Source of the DNA: Neurospora intermedia
Taxonomy: Eukaryota; Ascomycota; Sordariomycetes; Sordariales; Sordariaceae
Length of the DNA: 64,000 nt
Direction: 5' to 3'
Assembly (NCBI GenBank): GCA_037102815.1
Contig: BTPP01000006.1
Span: forward strand, 1,984,001-2,048,000
Shown: one piece after another, positions 11,955 through 24,154 of the stretch
Layout: each line of letters begins with the position of its first letter
Numbering within the stretch: the first letter of the stretch is position 1
Translations under genes and position numbers: made by a program
The notes under the pieces: model-generated
The model's database searches: none
Seen by the model: the letters and a program-made list of their open reading frames with translations, nothing else
What the model was told of the DNA's origin: nothing

Positions 11955-13632
11955 TCAGTTGGCCTTGTTGAAGCGGCTCTTCTTCCTCAACCTCTCGCCA
12001 TAAACGTAGAAAACGAAGGGAATAGGCGCCAACGCCAAGGCGATGAAGCCCAAAAGCGAGTTACCCCAGCCAAAGTGGAGCTTGCTCTGGTACATGTCGA
12101 GGGCACCAAGCGGGAGGAGGGCGCCCAAGAGGGAGCGGAGGACGGCAAGTGCCGCGGTGACGCTGGCGGCCTGCGTCAGGAACGCCTCGAGCAGATACGA
12201 CTGGACGGACATCATGATGCCCATGAGCGAGCCGCAGAAGATGAGAACACCAAGCATGGGCACAATCCAGTGGACGTGCTCTTGGACGGTCCAGCCGTAG
12301 ATGAACAGGCCGGCAACAAGAAGCAGGCCGCAAGGGATGTTGAACCAGGGGATCAGGCGAACCTCGGGGCGGTGGACGAGGCCCTTGGCCTGGCGGTCCC
12401 TGACGGTCTTGTCGGAGAGGTAGCCAAAAAGGCTGACGCCAATGAACATGCCGATGCCGGTGGGCAGGTAGGCGAGACCGATGGAGCCCTCGTCAAAGCC
12501 GTAGTGCTCAGAGTAGACAAAGGTAAAGGTGGTGAACATCATGTACAGGATGCCGTAGATGATGGCGACATAGAGCGACATGAAGGTGATGATGGGCTCG
12601 AAGATGAGCAGCTTCATGGGGCGGGCGATGGCGATCTTGAAAGTCTCGATGGCGGACACCTTGCTGGCTAGCTTGGAGCGCAGGTTGGGGTTGCCAGTCT
12701 CCTTGCGGAGGCGGGCGGCCTTGCGCTCGAGAAGGACAGGCGCGTAGGTCTCGCGCAGGCAGAAGAAGGAGAAAGGGATAAGGCAGCCGCCGATGATGGT
12801 GATGAGCCAGAAGACCCAGCGCCAGCCGGCCGCGCGGATGAGGTAGCCACCAGCAATGGGGCCGATGCAGGGGCCAAGCAGGGGGCCGAGAGCCCAGGCC
12901 GACATGGCCTTGCCGCGGTTCTCGAGCGTCATGCAGTCGGCAATGGAACCGGACCCGATGGTGATGGGCACAGAACCGGCGAGGCCCATGAGGAAACGGA
13001 AGGCGAGGAGCATGCCCGTGTTCTTGCTCAAGGCGGTTCCGACGGTGAAGATGGTGAAGAGGATGTTGCCAAAGTTGTACAGGGGCGCCCGGCCGTACAT
13101 CTCACTGAGCGGGGCAACCAGGAGGGGACCAAAGGCGAAGCCGAGGATATAGATGGATACCAAGAAGGTGGCCGTGGTGGAAGATGTCTCGTGGAATTCG
13201 ACCAGGATCTTCTTGACGCCAGGCGCGAACATTGAAGAGCCAAGAGGACTATGATAGGGGGGTGGTGTTAGTTTGCATTGGGGGTAATTGGGTAAGGGTA
13301 GAGAGGGAAAGGAGGAGGAGGGGTGCTCACGTAATGATGGTTAGGATGGAAAGGACGGCAACGTTGAGCCACTTCTTTTTCTCCTGCCAGTTCATGGGGT
13401 TCTCCGGGTCATCAGGTCCGTCCCAGTCGACGATATTGGGATCCTGCTCCGTCTCCTCCGCAATGGACTTCTCCTGATTTCCGCTATGGGTTGACACACC
13501 CCGTTCTGAATGAGCCTGAATCGTTGCGCCATCCAGATCTGATTGTTCGCCCCTTTCCACATCAAAGTCCAGTGGCCTCTCCTTGTCGAAGGTACCGGAA
13601 TCTCGTGGTGTTTGTGCCTTGGAGTTCGCCAT
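11955..13632 (-). CDS. MFS transporter, DHA1-like multidrug/polyamine type
   Basis: Plasma-membrane drug:proton antiporter of the major facilitator superfamily; the substrate is unknown. Exons 13632-13331 and 13248-11955 give 531 aa. The 82-nt intron (GTGAGC donor, CATAG acceptor) joins LTIIT|PLGSSMFAPG. The N-terminal 80 residues are hydrophilic and acidic, ending in the family block VDWDGPDDPENPMNW that precedes the first membrane segment. Motif A appears as PLSEMYGRAPLY, and RFLMGLAGSVPITIGSGSIADC is typical of fungal DHA1 exporters. About twelve hydrophobic segments are visible, with a basic loop (LLERKAARLRKETGNPNLRSK) between halves. The C-terminus is short and basic. Azole or polyamine export is possible by family only. 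Confidence 0.9.
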
Positions 13633-16493
13633 TGTTGTGATGATGTCTGAACCTGAACTGGTATAGTCTGGATACCAGGGGGTGTTGGTTGACGGGGGAA
13701 GCCTGGAGGGGGATGGCTGTTGTAATTCGGTTGACTATGATGGAAAACATCAGGAGGAGGAAATCGTTTCCGAGAGTAGGATCAGCGAAAGGTTTTGTAT
13801 GTTTGTGTACTTTGGGCTGTTGGGGCCATCGATGAACATTAAGCCTCAACACTCAAGACATCTGCATAACTCCCTTTCATTATTCTTTACTGGGCCCTGA
13901 CCGGCGGCAAAGCCAACAAGCCCGAGACCCCGTTTAGGTTGGTGAGAAGCACCGGGGACCGGGGGCCGGGGGTGGGAGGCTGATGGGGATGATGGGGCCA
14001 TGGGGCCCTCCCCTGACTGAAATGCACTAGTTTTGCACAAATGGGATTAACAACAAGGGAAGGTCGTCGAAACTAGCAATGCATTCTGGGCAATTTGGGT
14101 AGACGCCGATTTCGAAGCCCATTTTCTCTCCCAATCAGTTGGATTGATGAGGACAAAGAGTGGCACCCGCCACACGGGCATCGATAGCCAAGAGACCAAA
14201 CCCACCGGATCTCATTTCACAATTCTGGAAATTTCTCTGATGTTGTCCAGACGGTGGACATGGGAGGCTTGTAAATTCATGGCTAGTCCGGTCGATTGCA
14301 GATTCTTTGAGTAACCAAGTTGGCCATTAACGTGCCGGTTTTCTCTCTCACTCTTCTGTGTCGGTGATTGAGGCGGTAAAAGAAGGCCGCTGGAAATGTT
14401 CTTCTACACTAGTCTCTTTCTCCTTTTCGTATCGATGAGGTCGGAGTATCCCTCGTCGATAGGAGAAAGGAAAGGAGATGACCAAAACACCAAGGAGTGT
14501 CAACTGTGCACTGTCAATGACACCAAAAGTAAGGAACCAATCTCAAAAGTGTCATCTGTGAAGGAGAACAAGAAAAAAAAGGAGAGAAAAAGAAAAGGAA
14601 AAGAATAAAAGCTTGTCCCCGTGCCGATTTCCGGTCGATCAATTCGTTGAACGAGAGCGTCGCCCGCCGAAGGTGAGACTGTCTGTCTGTCGGTATGGTT
14701 CTTATTCAGGTTTCTTCTGTCCATCAGCGCGCCATCTGGGGAAGTGGACAACTTAGGTAACGGATGTCGAAGATCCGGGGCGCGCACCTAATTCACAGGA
14801 TTAATTTAAGCTTAAGGTACTTACTTATGAATAACGCACAATCCGCTACTGTGCACAAAATTTGTGCAACGGGACCCAGAACTACCGGAAGCCCGCCGAC
14901 CCGCCTGCCCCCCCCCCCCTTTCCCGGATCGTCAAGGAAACCTAACCCCTGTCCCTGCCCGGGCGGGCAGATCTTCAACCCCGAACCCAACCCTTGTGCC
15001 ACTCACTCAGCTTCTGCTGCACTGAAAGTTTCTTGGCTCCGGGTGGCGCCGGTGGGCTCTTGTGCACAACTTGAGACATGGAACTTGGCGGTCCCAAAGA
15101 CAGGACTCATTTGCTACCTACCTACTCTGCAACCTGTGTGTTCCAGGAGTCCTTCTGGAAGGACGGATACCTAATTCCAAGCCATTGGTAATATTCGAAA
15201 GAAATCAATCGTTCGTAGATTCCAGATTTTGTGAAATCTAGTGTCGGTCGCGGGCAGCCTATTCCATGATTCGTCATGTACTGTGTCAGTGCGGGCATTC
15301 CCGTCCTGCAGCGTTTCCTGGGCATCGAATTTGGTGCCGTGTGTGTTGAGCACAAGCGCAGAATTGATTGAGCGTCGTTCCAAAAAAATTTCGAGGGATA
15401 CCATGCTGAGACATTTTGGGGATAAATGATAAATGTCTTGCTTGGCCTTCATGGGTAAGGTGTGCTTGCGTCAAAGGCCTTCGGAAATGGGAAGAAAAAA
15501 AAAAAAACGAAATGTCTTCTATTGTCACTCACGGTCTGTGGGAGGCACTTCAGGTTGCAGTCCTGATGCAACGTGCCACCCCGCCCTCTGAACTCATTTC
15601 GTTACCGATTGAATGGATTCATAATGAATAGACTGAGTGACCGGATTTAATTGCTGTTCAGCCTCGGCATGATTTTTTTTAGATTTTCGAGATATAAGTA
15701 AGTCTCAAGCATGTTCAATATTGAAAACGGGGTTTCGGTCCTGTATTTATCACCGAGGTGCCAATCGCCAAACCTGCCATTTTGAGATCATTGCCCATCG
15801 CTGATTGGTCAGGCGCCCCCCTACCGAGCGTCGGGTTTAACTCCGTTCCGATTCACTCTTCACCCACGCATCCACCAGTACCTAATTGGAATTGTATATT
15901 ACATATGATGGAGACATGATCCCAGATGCCGTGAACGGACCGAAAGAGCCCTAGCATGGCTGGATGGAAAGGGTTCATGTCAAATCTAAAGTATATTTAC
16001 CGTCGTACCTTTACAAAGACTCACGGCCCGGGACTGGCAGAGATCCCGGATGTCACGCTTGCCGTGCTTGCCGGCTGGATGTCCACTGTACCAAGTTTGC
16101 AACACACACGTCATGCGAAAACATTTAACAAAGACACTGTTTGAAGATAGGAGACTTGGGTATATACAGCATGGTAAGTATCCATGAAAAGAGGTGAGTT
16201 GTCCTTGTAACTCCAGACTCCCAAAGAGAAAAGATTTGAAGAGTCGACCAAAACACACAAAACGCCGAAACATCAGGGTATCACTACATCCGACCGACAA
16301 ACAAACAACAACAAAAAAAGGGAAAAAAAGGGCAAACCCAGCAGCACAGCAAAACAAAGCAGAGGAGATACGTCCGACTCGTCGCCCATTCCGAGGCCAA
16401 CTGCCCGAGGTAACTCCCACTTTCTGCCTACCCACACAGCCAGGGCGCCCATCTCAAGCCGTCATGTTGCATGAGGGTTGAGGGACTGCACTG
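13633..16493. other. Long intergenic region
   Basis: This carries the promoter of the DHA1 transporter at its left end and the 3' UTR of the F-box gene at its right end. It contains short homopolymers (a C run near 14910, an A run near 15497) and no supportable gene or RNA. Confidence 0.5.
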
Positions 16494-18287
16494 TCAATAG
16501 AGCTCAGGATGTCTGACGCCAGCCCTGCCTCTAGCGGAGCACCCTATGTAAAAATGTCAGTTCTGGCTATATTTCGCCAAGGCACAAATCGGTATCACAC
16601 GGTAAGGGTTGCACATACAGTCGCATGTGGTGTGATTCGAGCCCTCGTTATGAAACAGGCAGTAGCCTCCACCGCAGCGAGCGCAAATTCGTTGGGTGTC
16701 GTTAATGCAATCCCGGCACTGGCAACAAGAAGTGTCAGGGATATTCAAGTGTGTGGTTCGGCGGGTGAGAGAAAATCAACTAACATTCATGCCGCACTCC
16801 CAGCAACTCTTGGTGACGCGGGCCTATGTCGGAGTGAGGTTAGCAAACTGCGCACCTGAGACAGATGTTGGGAGCCAGTCTCCAGCGAGACCTAGGTCGA
16901 GGAAGCGAAGGGGACAAAGACCACTCACAAGATCAGTCATCTTAGCCCGCGAAGCCTCGCCATCATGCACAGACGCCCCAGGTCCAACGTAACACGTCTC
17001 ACACCACCACTTATTGCAACCCGTACAGTATCGATCACGGATACAGTCATAACAGCGCGGGATAAATCGGGCCTGTTCATCTTTGCTCCTGAACTGCGAG
17101 AGACGGGTATACACCGACTGGCCTGTCGGACACATGGCAGATTTCAAGCTGACTGAGTGCAGTGGCGGCGGGGCAAGCAAGGGGAACCGGCCGATATCGG
17201 TTGTCATCGTGCCACCTTCGCTTGCTCTCCTGTCGTGAGGATCACGCTCTGCCGGAGGCTCCTCGCCCCAGATCGTCCATCCCTCGGGAGCTGAGCCGCA
17301 GCCAGCACACCCGCCTAGGCTGTGCGTGGCGACAGCATGAATGGGAACGTCCGCCGATGCTGGGTTTTTGGCGGCATTCAGTGCTTCAATGTTCACCGTT
17401 CCCCACGCGCGAGAGTTTAGGTGTCTAGGACCAGTGCAAAGGACAGCGTCAAAGGCTATGTTGCTGTAACACGCGATGAGCGTGGAGGCCCACGATGCCC
17501 ATTCGGAAATAGTACGACTTCCACTTAAGACTGGGAACTGAGCGCCGCGCTTGGTATACCACGCCTCGGGCTCCTGATCAGCTGCACCAGTACCAGCGCC
17601 CCACGAGGTTGATGAGCATGTTGAGGTCGGAGTAGAAGCGCCTGAGCTGGCCAAGGCAGGGCGTGCCGAATCCTTGGCCCCGAACACATAGAGGCCCTTC
17701 AGGCGTGGTGTCCCCTCAGGTCTTGATGGTCGGCATGCATATTGCAAGGCAGCACGGAGCTTGCCCTCATTCATGTTCACCACATCACGGATCGATAGGA
17801 TTTTGACCGAGTATGTTGGGTCGGTGAGGATTTCGTGGACTAGCTCGGAGGTAACGGAGAGTCCGTCCAGGCAAAGGACTTGGACATGTCGGAGGATATC
17901 AAGACACCGAAGGCTGCTAAAGATACGACGGAGGTGGCCCGAGTAGACGCTGTCCCAAGAATGAACAAGTCAGCAGACGTTCGCTTAGGCATGGGATGAT
18001 AGGGAAAGTATGTACTCGTCTTCCGTCTGTTCACCCTCTGACTCGCCACCGCGACTGGATTTCTCTTCGATATACTGAGCCTTCCTGACAGTGGTAAGGT
18101 CCAAGCGGCTAAAGATATGGGGCGTAGAATAGACAATGTATCGGAAGGTACGCGAGGTAGCAGCTAAATTCAAGACATCGTAGGAAGACAAGTAGGGAGT
18201 GGTATGGTTCAGGACCAACGAGTTGGCAAGAAGTTGAAGGAGGGCGTTGTGGCGAATCTCGGTAGATAGACTGGCGCTATGTGTCAT
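16494..18287 (-). CDS. F-box-like protein with C-terminal cysteine-rich zinc region
   Basis: Five exons (18287-18016, 17949-16929, 16823-16785, 16718-16619, 16543-16494) encode 493 aa, and the sum is divisible by three. Introns are 66-105 nt; the first uses GTACAT and the others canonical donors. The N-terminus has an F-box-like helix set (LLQLLANSLVLNHTTPYLSS, YDVLNLAATSRTFRYIVYST). Leucine-rich stretches follow (SLRCLDILRHVQVLCLDGLSV). The C-terminal quarter is Cys-rich: CYDCIRDRYCTGCNKWWCETC, then CWECGMN|CRDC, ICARCGGGYCLFH and CD|WCSARGR, where exon joins restore Cys pairs. This suggests a substrate adaptor of an SCF ubiquitin ligase with zinc-binding modules. It is a known fungal hypothetical-protein layout; the target is unknown. 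Confidence 0.78.
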
Positions 18288-20315
18288 GGTTCGCGTATAC
18301 GGTCGTATATGTAGAGGCAAATGGAGACGATATCTGCGCGGCAAAACGAAGGGTCGATAATAACGAGGAGTAGAAATAGAGTTCTGGTAGAGGAGAGGGA
18401 AAAAAAAGTTTTAAACACCTCCTCGGGGCAGGGGCAGCAATGTTAAGGGTCTTGGTCACGAGTAGGGATGATGCATGGAGATATAGGTTCAAGGGTCAAG
18501 GGGGAAGGGGGGAAGGTCTCGATCGGCGGCAGATACTGTGGATTCTGAGAGGTACTTGGAAGTCGCAACCTTGACACGCTGTGAAACTCGGTTCGACCGT
18601 CATGGAGGTCACAGCTGTAATGATACCCTGGATGATGGTGGTGGTGAACCTGTCATCTGGATTGCATACAGTCCAGATAGAGGTAGTGTGGGGTTGAGGA
18701 GCCGTAAACAAAGACGGGGGGATGTTGGAGGCGTAACTTGTCTCAAGGCTCGACGCCTTGTTTGACTTTGGGTTCCATTCAGTACCGCTGATCTGTCTTG
18801 TCTGTGCGTCAACCATCCGCGCCGCGGGGATCGACATGATTACCTTTGATAGCAGAGCGATACAGTTCCATTGGATTGACCATTGGGATCAGATAAGATG
18901 TTTGGTTAAGGACGGGAGTGATGCAGCCATATTGGGGTAGAACAGCCCCCGACAAGCCAAGGGTTTATCATACATACCTACAGAATACACACTCCATATT
19001 AACCGGCTTTAGCGCTACGTCTAAGCACCTTGTGTGAACCGTGGTTCATACATGGATGTCCCTCCTGGGCGTCTTCTCCTCCACCCCTCGCGAAGGTAAT
19101 GCTAAAGGGCTTTGTGCTCCATGACAGGTAATTTTGTGATGATGGGCTGCTGCGACTCTACGGCAAGATGGCCAGACGAGAGGTCATCAAGGCGGACTCC
19201 GAGTGCCACCAGTAAAGTGGTCCTGCGTTGCAACGTGGTGTGTCCTTTGAGTACCAGTGGAAAGCTCAAGTTGAAGTCGGCGACATGCAGATGCGTGCGT
19301 ACCGTCAACCTGGAGTGCTGGACACGTGGACACCATTTCCTCCTAACAAGATGGGGATATCTGTGTGCTGGGATGTCGAGCGGAAAGAGTAAATTTGAGC
19401 TGGAGGTAACGGGAAGAAATTGGCAACCCTTGTCATTCTGGCGTGTGCACTTCCGATGGTCGGTGGTTTGAGGTGACATGGTCGAGGATAAGCATTGACC
19501 CCACCTTGCCTACCCGACCTCCACTCTGCCCGCCAACCCTAAGAGGTGGGGTACTTAAGGTAGTGGGTAGCGTCGGAGATCATGCCGTCAGCCTCGCTTT
19601 CCCCTTGCCTGCCCAAATGCTCCCTGGACTCTTGTCCATCATCTTTCATCATGACGTTCTCTCTCTTGATCTTTCCTAATTTTCCTTGATCTGGGCCACC
19701 ACTTCATCCTGATAAGCCGTCCAGTTTTGAGGTACCTAGCGCCAGCAAAGGCTGTTCCTAATCACTCTGATGAGTGAGACTTCAAAATCCGTCTGAGGTG
19801 ATCATATCTCAGCATACTGAACCCATTACGTAGTGTAGAGGTACATTCTCAAGTACCTTTGGTTATGGAGACCAGCGCCCGTTGGAGATGATCACTAACA
19901 GCAAGCTGGTCTTGTCATTGGTTGAAGCTGTGGTTAAAGTGGATGGAACCTCCAAGAAGCTTTCAGGCTTCTTCCGAATTGCGCAGCCCACCAACGAAGC
20001 TTCTGCTGACTGAGCAAAGTGAACCGAGCTAATCCGCCACGACTCTTCCATCATCTTCATTATCGTCATTACAACATTCGCATCGCATCTGTCGAACAAT
20101 CTGAAAACACCGTTACGATCTGAAGTAACCGTTCGCCCCGAGCCCTTTGCTGTCACTACCACAACTTACGTAATACTAATTCCGCTATAATATTTACCAA
20201 TCGTTCTTCTACACCGAAGCCACCGCGAAATTGCACCGCACTTCTCGCTCACCGTCATAAAATCGAAACCATACGCTGCTGTTGGAAACTGTGACAGCCG
20301 CACGCGACAATCAAT
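18288..20315. other. Divergent intergenic region
   Basis: Shared upstream region of the minus-strand F-box gene and the plus-strand UFD1-like gene. Open frames here (for example 18496-18837 minus) have no recognisable content. No repeat or RNA gene is seen. Confidence 0.5.
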
Positions 20316-22670
20316 ATGGCTGAACAATCGGTGCACTTGAACTGGTCGGCGCCGTTCAATGTTACGCACCCCTCGCGGATCGCAAGCAAAGACTTGCAGG
20401 GCGACAAGATCCTTCTTCCGCAGTCCGCCTTGGAGCAGCTCCTTTCCGCCTCGACGACCATCTCGACAACCCCTTCGAACTCCCATACTTTTACTGCCTT
20501 CGACCCTTACAATCCATACTCTGTCGCTGCCGCACGTCGAGAACGCTCCAATTTCCGTGAAACTACGCAACAGCTACCGCATCCATTGATGTTTCAACTC
20601 ATCAACCAGAGAAATGGGAATTCTGTCTTTGCCGGTATTCGGGAGTTCTCGGCAAATGAGGGGGAGGTTGCCTTGAGCCCTTACCTGCTCGAAGCCTTGG
20701 GTATTCATGAAGACGACATCAAGGGTACCTCGCCGCCAGCAGATACACAAACGGATGGGCCAGAGGTTATCGACCTGACGGAGGAAGACACCTTAAACCA
20801 GACGACCCAAGGTTACCAAATCACAGTCAAGGCTCGGCAACTACCAAAGGGCACTTACTTACGCCTACGTCCCCTCCAAGCTGGCTACAACCCAGATGAC
20901 TGGAAATCTTTACTTGAAAGACAGCTTCGCGCCAGCTACACTACCCTCACAAAAGACTCCATTCTCTCCGTTACGGGTGTCAAAGGCGAAGAGTTCCGCT
21001 TTCTTGTTGACAAGTTCCAACCGGAGGGTAACGGCATATGTGTGGTAGACACCGATCTCGAAGTCGACATCGAACCGCTTAACGAAGAGCAAGCTCGCGA
21101 AACACTACGACAAATAGCCGAAAAGGCGCAAAAAGCGCCAGGGACGGAGGCTGGCAGTTCAATTGGCCATGAAATAGACATCTGGAAGGATGTCCATGGT
21201 CAAGTTTTAGCAGGGGACTATGTTGACTATACTTTACCCTCCTGGGACAGGTCACGCCCCCTTGCTATCGAGCTGTCGATTGAAGACGATCAAGAGGTTG
21301 ATCTCCTCATTAGCCCCAAGTCCAACCGACAACGAGCGCTGCCCCGGGATTCCGAGCATGTCTTTGCCGATTTCTCATCGCCAAAAGATGGTGTAAAGCG
21401 CGTCATCATTCAGCCTACAAATATTGAACTCGAGGGTGCGGAAAGCCTCCTGATAGCCGTTTATGGCTCCTCGATACCAGACCAGCCTACTTCCACGGCC
21501 GCACCTCGACGATATACTCTCCGAGCCAAGGCTGATGAGGTGCAAGGTTCCGCTACAGCACCGGTTGTTCTCGCAAATTCACCCGCAAAGAATGCCGACG
21601 AGGAGCAGTGCAAGAACTGCTTGCAGTTCGTGCCAAAGCGGACGATCGTTTTACACGAGAACTTCTGCGTCCGAAATAACGTTGTTTGCCCTCATTGCAA
21701 AAATGTCTTTCAAAAATCATCCGAGGAGTGGGCTGCGCACTGGCACTGTCCAACTCACCCCGAGGCGTATGGCTCAACACCAGTTAGCAAAAGCAAGCAC
21801 GATTACATCCAGCACACAACTCACGTTTGCCCGTCTTGTGGACCATCTAGCCCGTTCTCTTTCCCATCTATGACCGAGCTGGCGCGCCACCGCACGACCG
21901 TGTGCCCTGGCAAAATTATCCTGTGTCAGTTCTGCCACCTCGAGGTTCCTCAGGAAGGTGATCCGCTTGATCCAGCTTCGGAGGCCGAGACTGTCATATC
22001 AGGTCTGACCGCCCATGAGCGAGCCGACGGTGCTCGCACGACCGATTGTCATCTATGCGGGGCTATTGTCCGTCTGAGGGACATGGCTGCCCACAGCACA
22101 AATCATGAGCTGGACAAGGTGTCCCGCCCGAAACCGGAAGTATGTAGAGACGAGCTCTGTGGGCGGACTCTACATGGTGTTGGTCCTCGTGGGCAAATCA
22201 ATGGCGGAACTCGAATGGGCCAAGGCCCAGGCAACGACCTCGGTCTTTGTAGCCTATGTTTCTCTCCGCTCTACGTTAGCATGTATGACCCTGAAGGCAA
22301 AGCATTGCGGAGGAGGATTGAAAGGCGCTACCTCGCTCAGCTGATGACCGGCTGTGGTAAGAAATGGTGCCAAAACGAATGGTGCAAGACAGGTCGCGCC
22401 AACAAGGGGCTAGAACCCCTCGGCTCTAGTGCTGCGGCTGCTCTGCCCTTGGTGAAGCCACTTTTGGAAGACATCAGAGACTGCACAAAGCCGATGCACT
22501 TCTGCGTCGATGAGGCATCTCAGCGCCGTAAGAAGACCGCTGATATGCTGGCTGCAGAAGGTGCCTGGGAGCGAGAATGGTGCATTGCTGCACTTGAAGC
22601 CGAGGGTGGTGATCTTACAAAGGCCAGAAGCTGGTTGGCTGACTGGGCGCCGACAAAATTCAGCAAATAA
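20316..22670 (+). CDS. UFD1-like protein with cysteine-rich region and UBA-like tail
   Basis: Single exon, 784 aa, starting at an ATG with a typical MAEQSVHLNWSAPFNV leader. Residues about 5-260 form a UFD1-type double-psi barrel: ILLPQSALEQLL, PHPLMFQLIN, GIREFSANEGEVALSPYLLEALGI, then GTYLRLRPLQAGYNPDDWKSLLERQL. UFD1 partners NPL4 and CDC48/p97 in extracting ubiquitylated proteins. VIDLTEED at residues 151-158 matches a SUMO-interaction motif. From about residue 431 there are many paired cysteines and histidines (CKNCLQF, CPHCKNVF, HVCPSCGP, CQFCHLEV, CHLCGAIV, CSLCFSPLY), a TRAF/C2H2-like zinc array absent from canonical UFD1. The C-terminus (WCIAALEAEGGDLTKARSWL) looks like a UBA helix set. 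It is probably a fungal UFD1-like paralogue rather than core Ufd1. Confidence 0.88.
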   Translation: MAEQSVHLNWSAPFNVTHPSRIASKDLQGDKILLPQSALEQLLSASTTISTTPSNSHTFTAFDPYNPYSVAAARRERSNFRETTQQLPHPLMFQLINQRNGNSVFAGIREFSANEGEVALSPYLLEALGIHEDDIKGTSPPADTQTDGPEVIDLTEEDTLNQTTQGYQITVKARQLPKGTYLRLRPLQAGYNPDDWKSLLERQLRASYTTLTKDSILSVTGVKGEEFRFLVDKFQPEGNGICVVDTDLEVDIEPLNEEQARETLRQIAEKAQKAPGTEAGSSIGHEIDIWKDVHGQVLAGDYVDYTLPSWDRSRPLAIELSIEDDQEVDLLISPKSNRQRALPRDSEHVFADFSSPKDGVKRVIIQPTNIELEGAESLLIAVYGSSIPDQPTSTAAPRRYTLRAKADEVQGSATAPVVLANSPAKNADEEQCKNCLQFVPKRTIVLHENFCVRNNVVCPHCKNVFQKSSEEWAAHWHCPTHPEAYGSTPVSKSKHDYIQHTTHVCPSCGPSSPFSFPSMTELARHRTTVCPGKIILCQFCHLEVPQEGDPLDPASEAETVISGLTAHERADGARTTDCHLCGAIVRLRDMAAHSTNHELDKVSRPKPEVCRDELCGRTLHGVGPRGQINGGTRMGQGPGNDLGLCSLCFSPLYVSMYDPEGKALRRRIERRYLAQLMTGCGKKWCQNEWCKTGRANKGLEPLGSSAAAALPLVKPLLEDIRDCTKPMHFCVDEASQRRKKTADMLAAEGAWEREWCIAALEAEGGDLTKARSWLADWAPTKFSK

Positions 22671-23237
22671 TACGGTACACGCAATCTTTGAAGATAGACG
22701 GGCTGGTTGGCCTGGAGCAGCAATCCGGGTACGGCACCATAGACGAGTTGAATGATTGATACCCATTGATAGAGTTAGACAGCATCTAGGATCTTATAGA
22801 GGAACAAGCATCAGTTTATTTTCATACTATCAGCATACAAAGTTTCTTTTGGCTGTATCTTCTTTCCCAGCAACGCTATTAGTACTTGGCGATTAGAGTT
22901 GGTCTTCAGTGAGTCGTGCTGAGATGTGGAAGTCTTGTTAGCACTTGTCTGAGTTTCGATCGCTAAGATTTGAGTTTGGAAAGCGGACGGACGATGCAAC
23001 ATAAGAGATGGGGAAAGCTCCTGGTTGATGTAACTCTACGCTCAGGGACTCGCAACGAAACCGCTGTGAAACAACATCGTCTTGGCGACCTTCAGCATAT
23101 CTACTCTCAAGATGGTCTGTGTGGACCTAAACGAGATCTTCATCAAGAGTTGACTTTTTTTTGGTCCGCCATCGACACCGCAAACTCTCAATTGACCAAG
23201 ACCTAACAAGAACCGCGTGTTCGCAACACGCATCAAT
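22671..23237. other. Intergenic between two plus-strand genes
   Basis: Contains the 3' UTR of the UFD1-like gene and the promoter of the small secreted protein gene. No gene or repeat is seen. Confidence 0.5.
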
Positions 23238-23858
23238 ATGCTTCAAATACGAATTCTCGCCCTCCTTCTGTCCGGCCTTCTTTCCTGGTCTTCCATACCA
23301 ACAGCCACCGCCCTTCCTCAACTCCCTGCTGGTGCCAACCTCAAAGAAGACAATGGCCAAGTAACCATCAACCGCGATCCAACCGACAACCAAACCGACA
23401 ACCACCTCCCTATCCGCGCTACTATATTCTCCGGTGTACCCGGCCCCACGCATTGCCGCGGGCACGTTGTCCTCCTTCTAGACCTACCACCCCCATCGAC
23501 TTCCCCAGACGGTAACAGCCTCCTCACCACACCACCACAATGTTACAACATCCCCAGCACCGGTACCCTTCCTTCTTTTTCTACGGCCGGTACAGCCGGC
23601 TGCGGCAACTTTCTAGCCAACAAGTCAGAAGGCTGCGAGGCGCGCGTGTTCGCTGAGCCGAATTGCGCCGGGTACTTGAACACGGTGGTCTTCACCCAAG
23701 AGAACCGGGCGGTTGGGGGGCAGTGGCGAAGCCTTGAGGTGAGGTGTGGAGTGCCGGCTCCAGATCCGGAGAGTTTGGGAAAGCCGCCGTTGGCAGGATT
23801 TATGGGTCAGGCGAGAATTAAGGAGAATAAGAAGCCGGGACGGCGGTGGGTAGGGTGA
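23238..23858 (+). CDS. Small secreted cysteine-containing protein
   Basis: Single exon, 206 aa, from ATG 23238. The first 25 residues are a clear signal peptide (hydrophobic ILALLLSGLLSW, ending around TATALP). The mature part has six cysteines (in HCRG, QCYN, GCGN, GCEA, NCAG and RCGV), an even number compatible with three disulfides. The C-terminal 30 residues are basic and glycine/lysine-rich. I do not recognise the family. The phrasing VFAEPNCAGYLNTVVF followed by QWRSLEVRCG is common in fungal small secreted proteins of unknown function. It could be a cell-wall or effector-like protein; nothing here decides this. Confidence 0.65.
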   Translation: MLQIRILALLLSGLLSWSSIPTATALPQLPAGANLKEDNGQVTINRDPTDNQTDNHLPIRATIFSGVPGPTHCRGHVVLLLDLPPPSTSPDGNSLLTTPPQCYNIPSTGTLPSFSTAGTAGCGNFLANKSEGCEARVFAEPNCAGYLNTVVFTQENRAVGGQWRSLEVRCGVPAPDPESLGKPPLAGFMGQARIKENKKPGRRWVG

Positions 23859-24154
23859 TTAACTACTTGATTGGAAATTCTCTCTGTCAGATCGAATACA
23901 GACTTGCCGTCTGGTTTGGACGTTCGCCCGCTGTGAGCGGGAGATCAAAGTTTGAGATGCCAAGTTAATTATCTGTCTTCATTGATCGTTTAGAAATCTC
24001 TATATTGGTGGGAAGGCATTGCGTGTCTACCTTAGTCTTTCGGCATTGTGCTTTTTTCGATGGGGGGGAAGGGTGCCAGCGGCAGCACCCGGCATTGCCT
24101 CATTCAATGTGGGCTATAGTGTTTATTAACGGGTTTTCTATCAATAACGGCACA

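Noticed and set aside
11835-12671. 278-codon plus-strand frame over the MFS gene
   Set aside because: Antisense shadow of the transporter; Gly/Asp/Glu/Val-rich composition is the mirror of a hydrophobic membrane protein.
14396-14608. 70-codon plus frame ending in a lysine-rich run
   Set aside because: The run is simple A-rich sequence; the frame is short and has no family.
18496-18837. 113-codon minus frame upstream of the F-box gene
   Set aside because: No recognisable sequence; overlaps the probable promoter.
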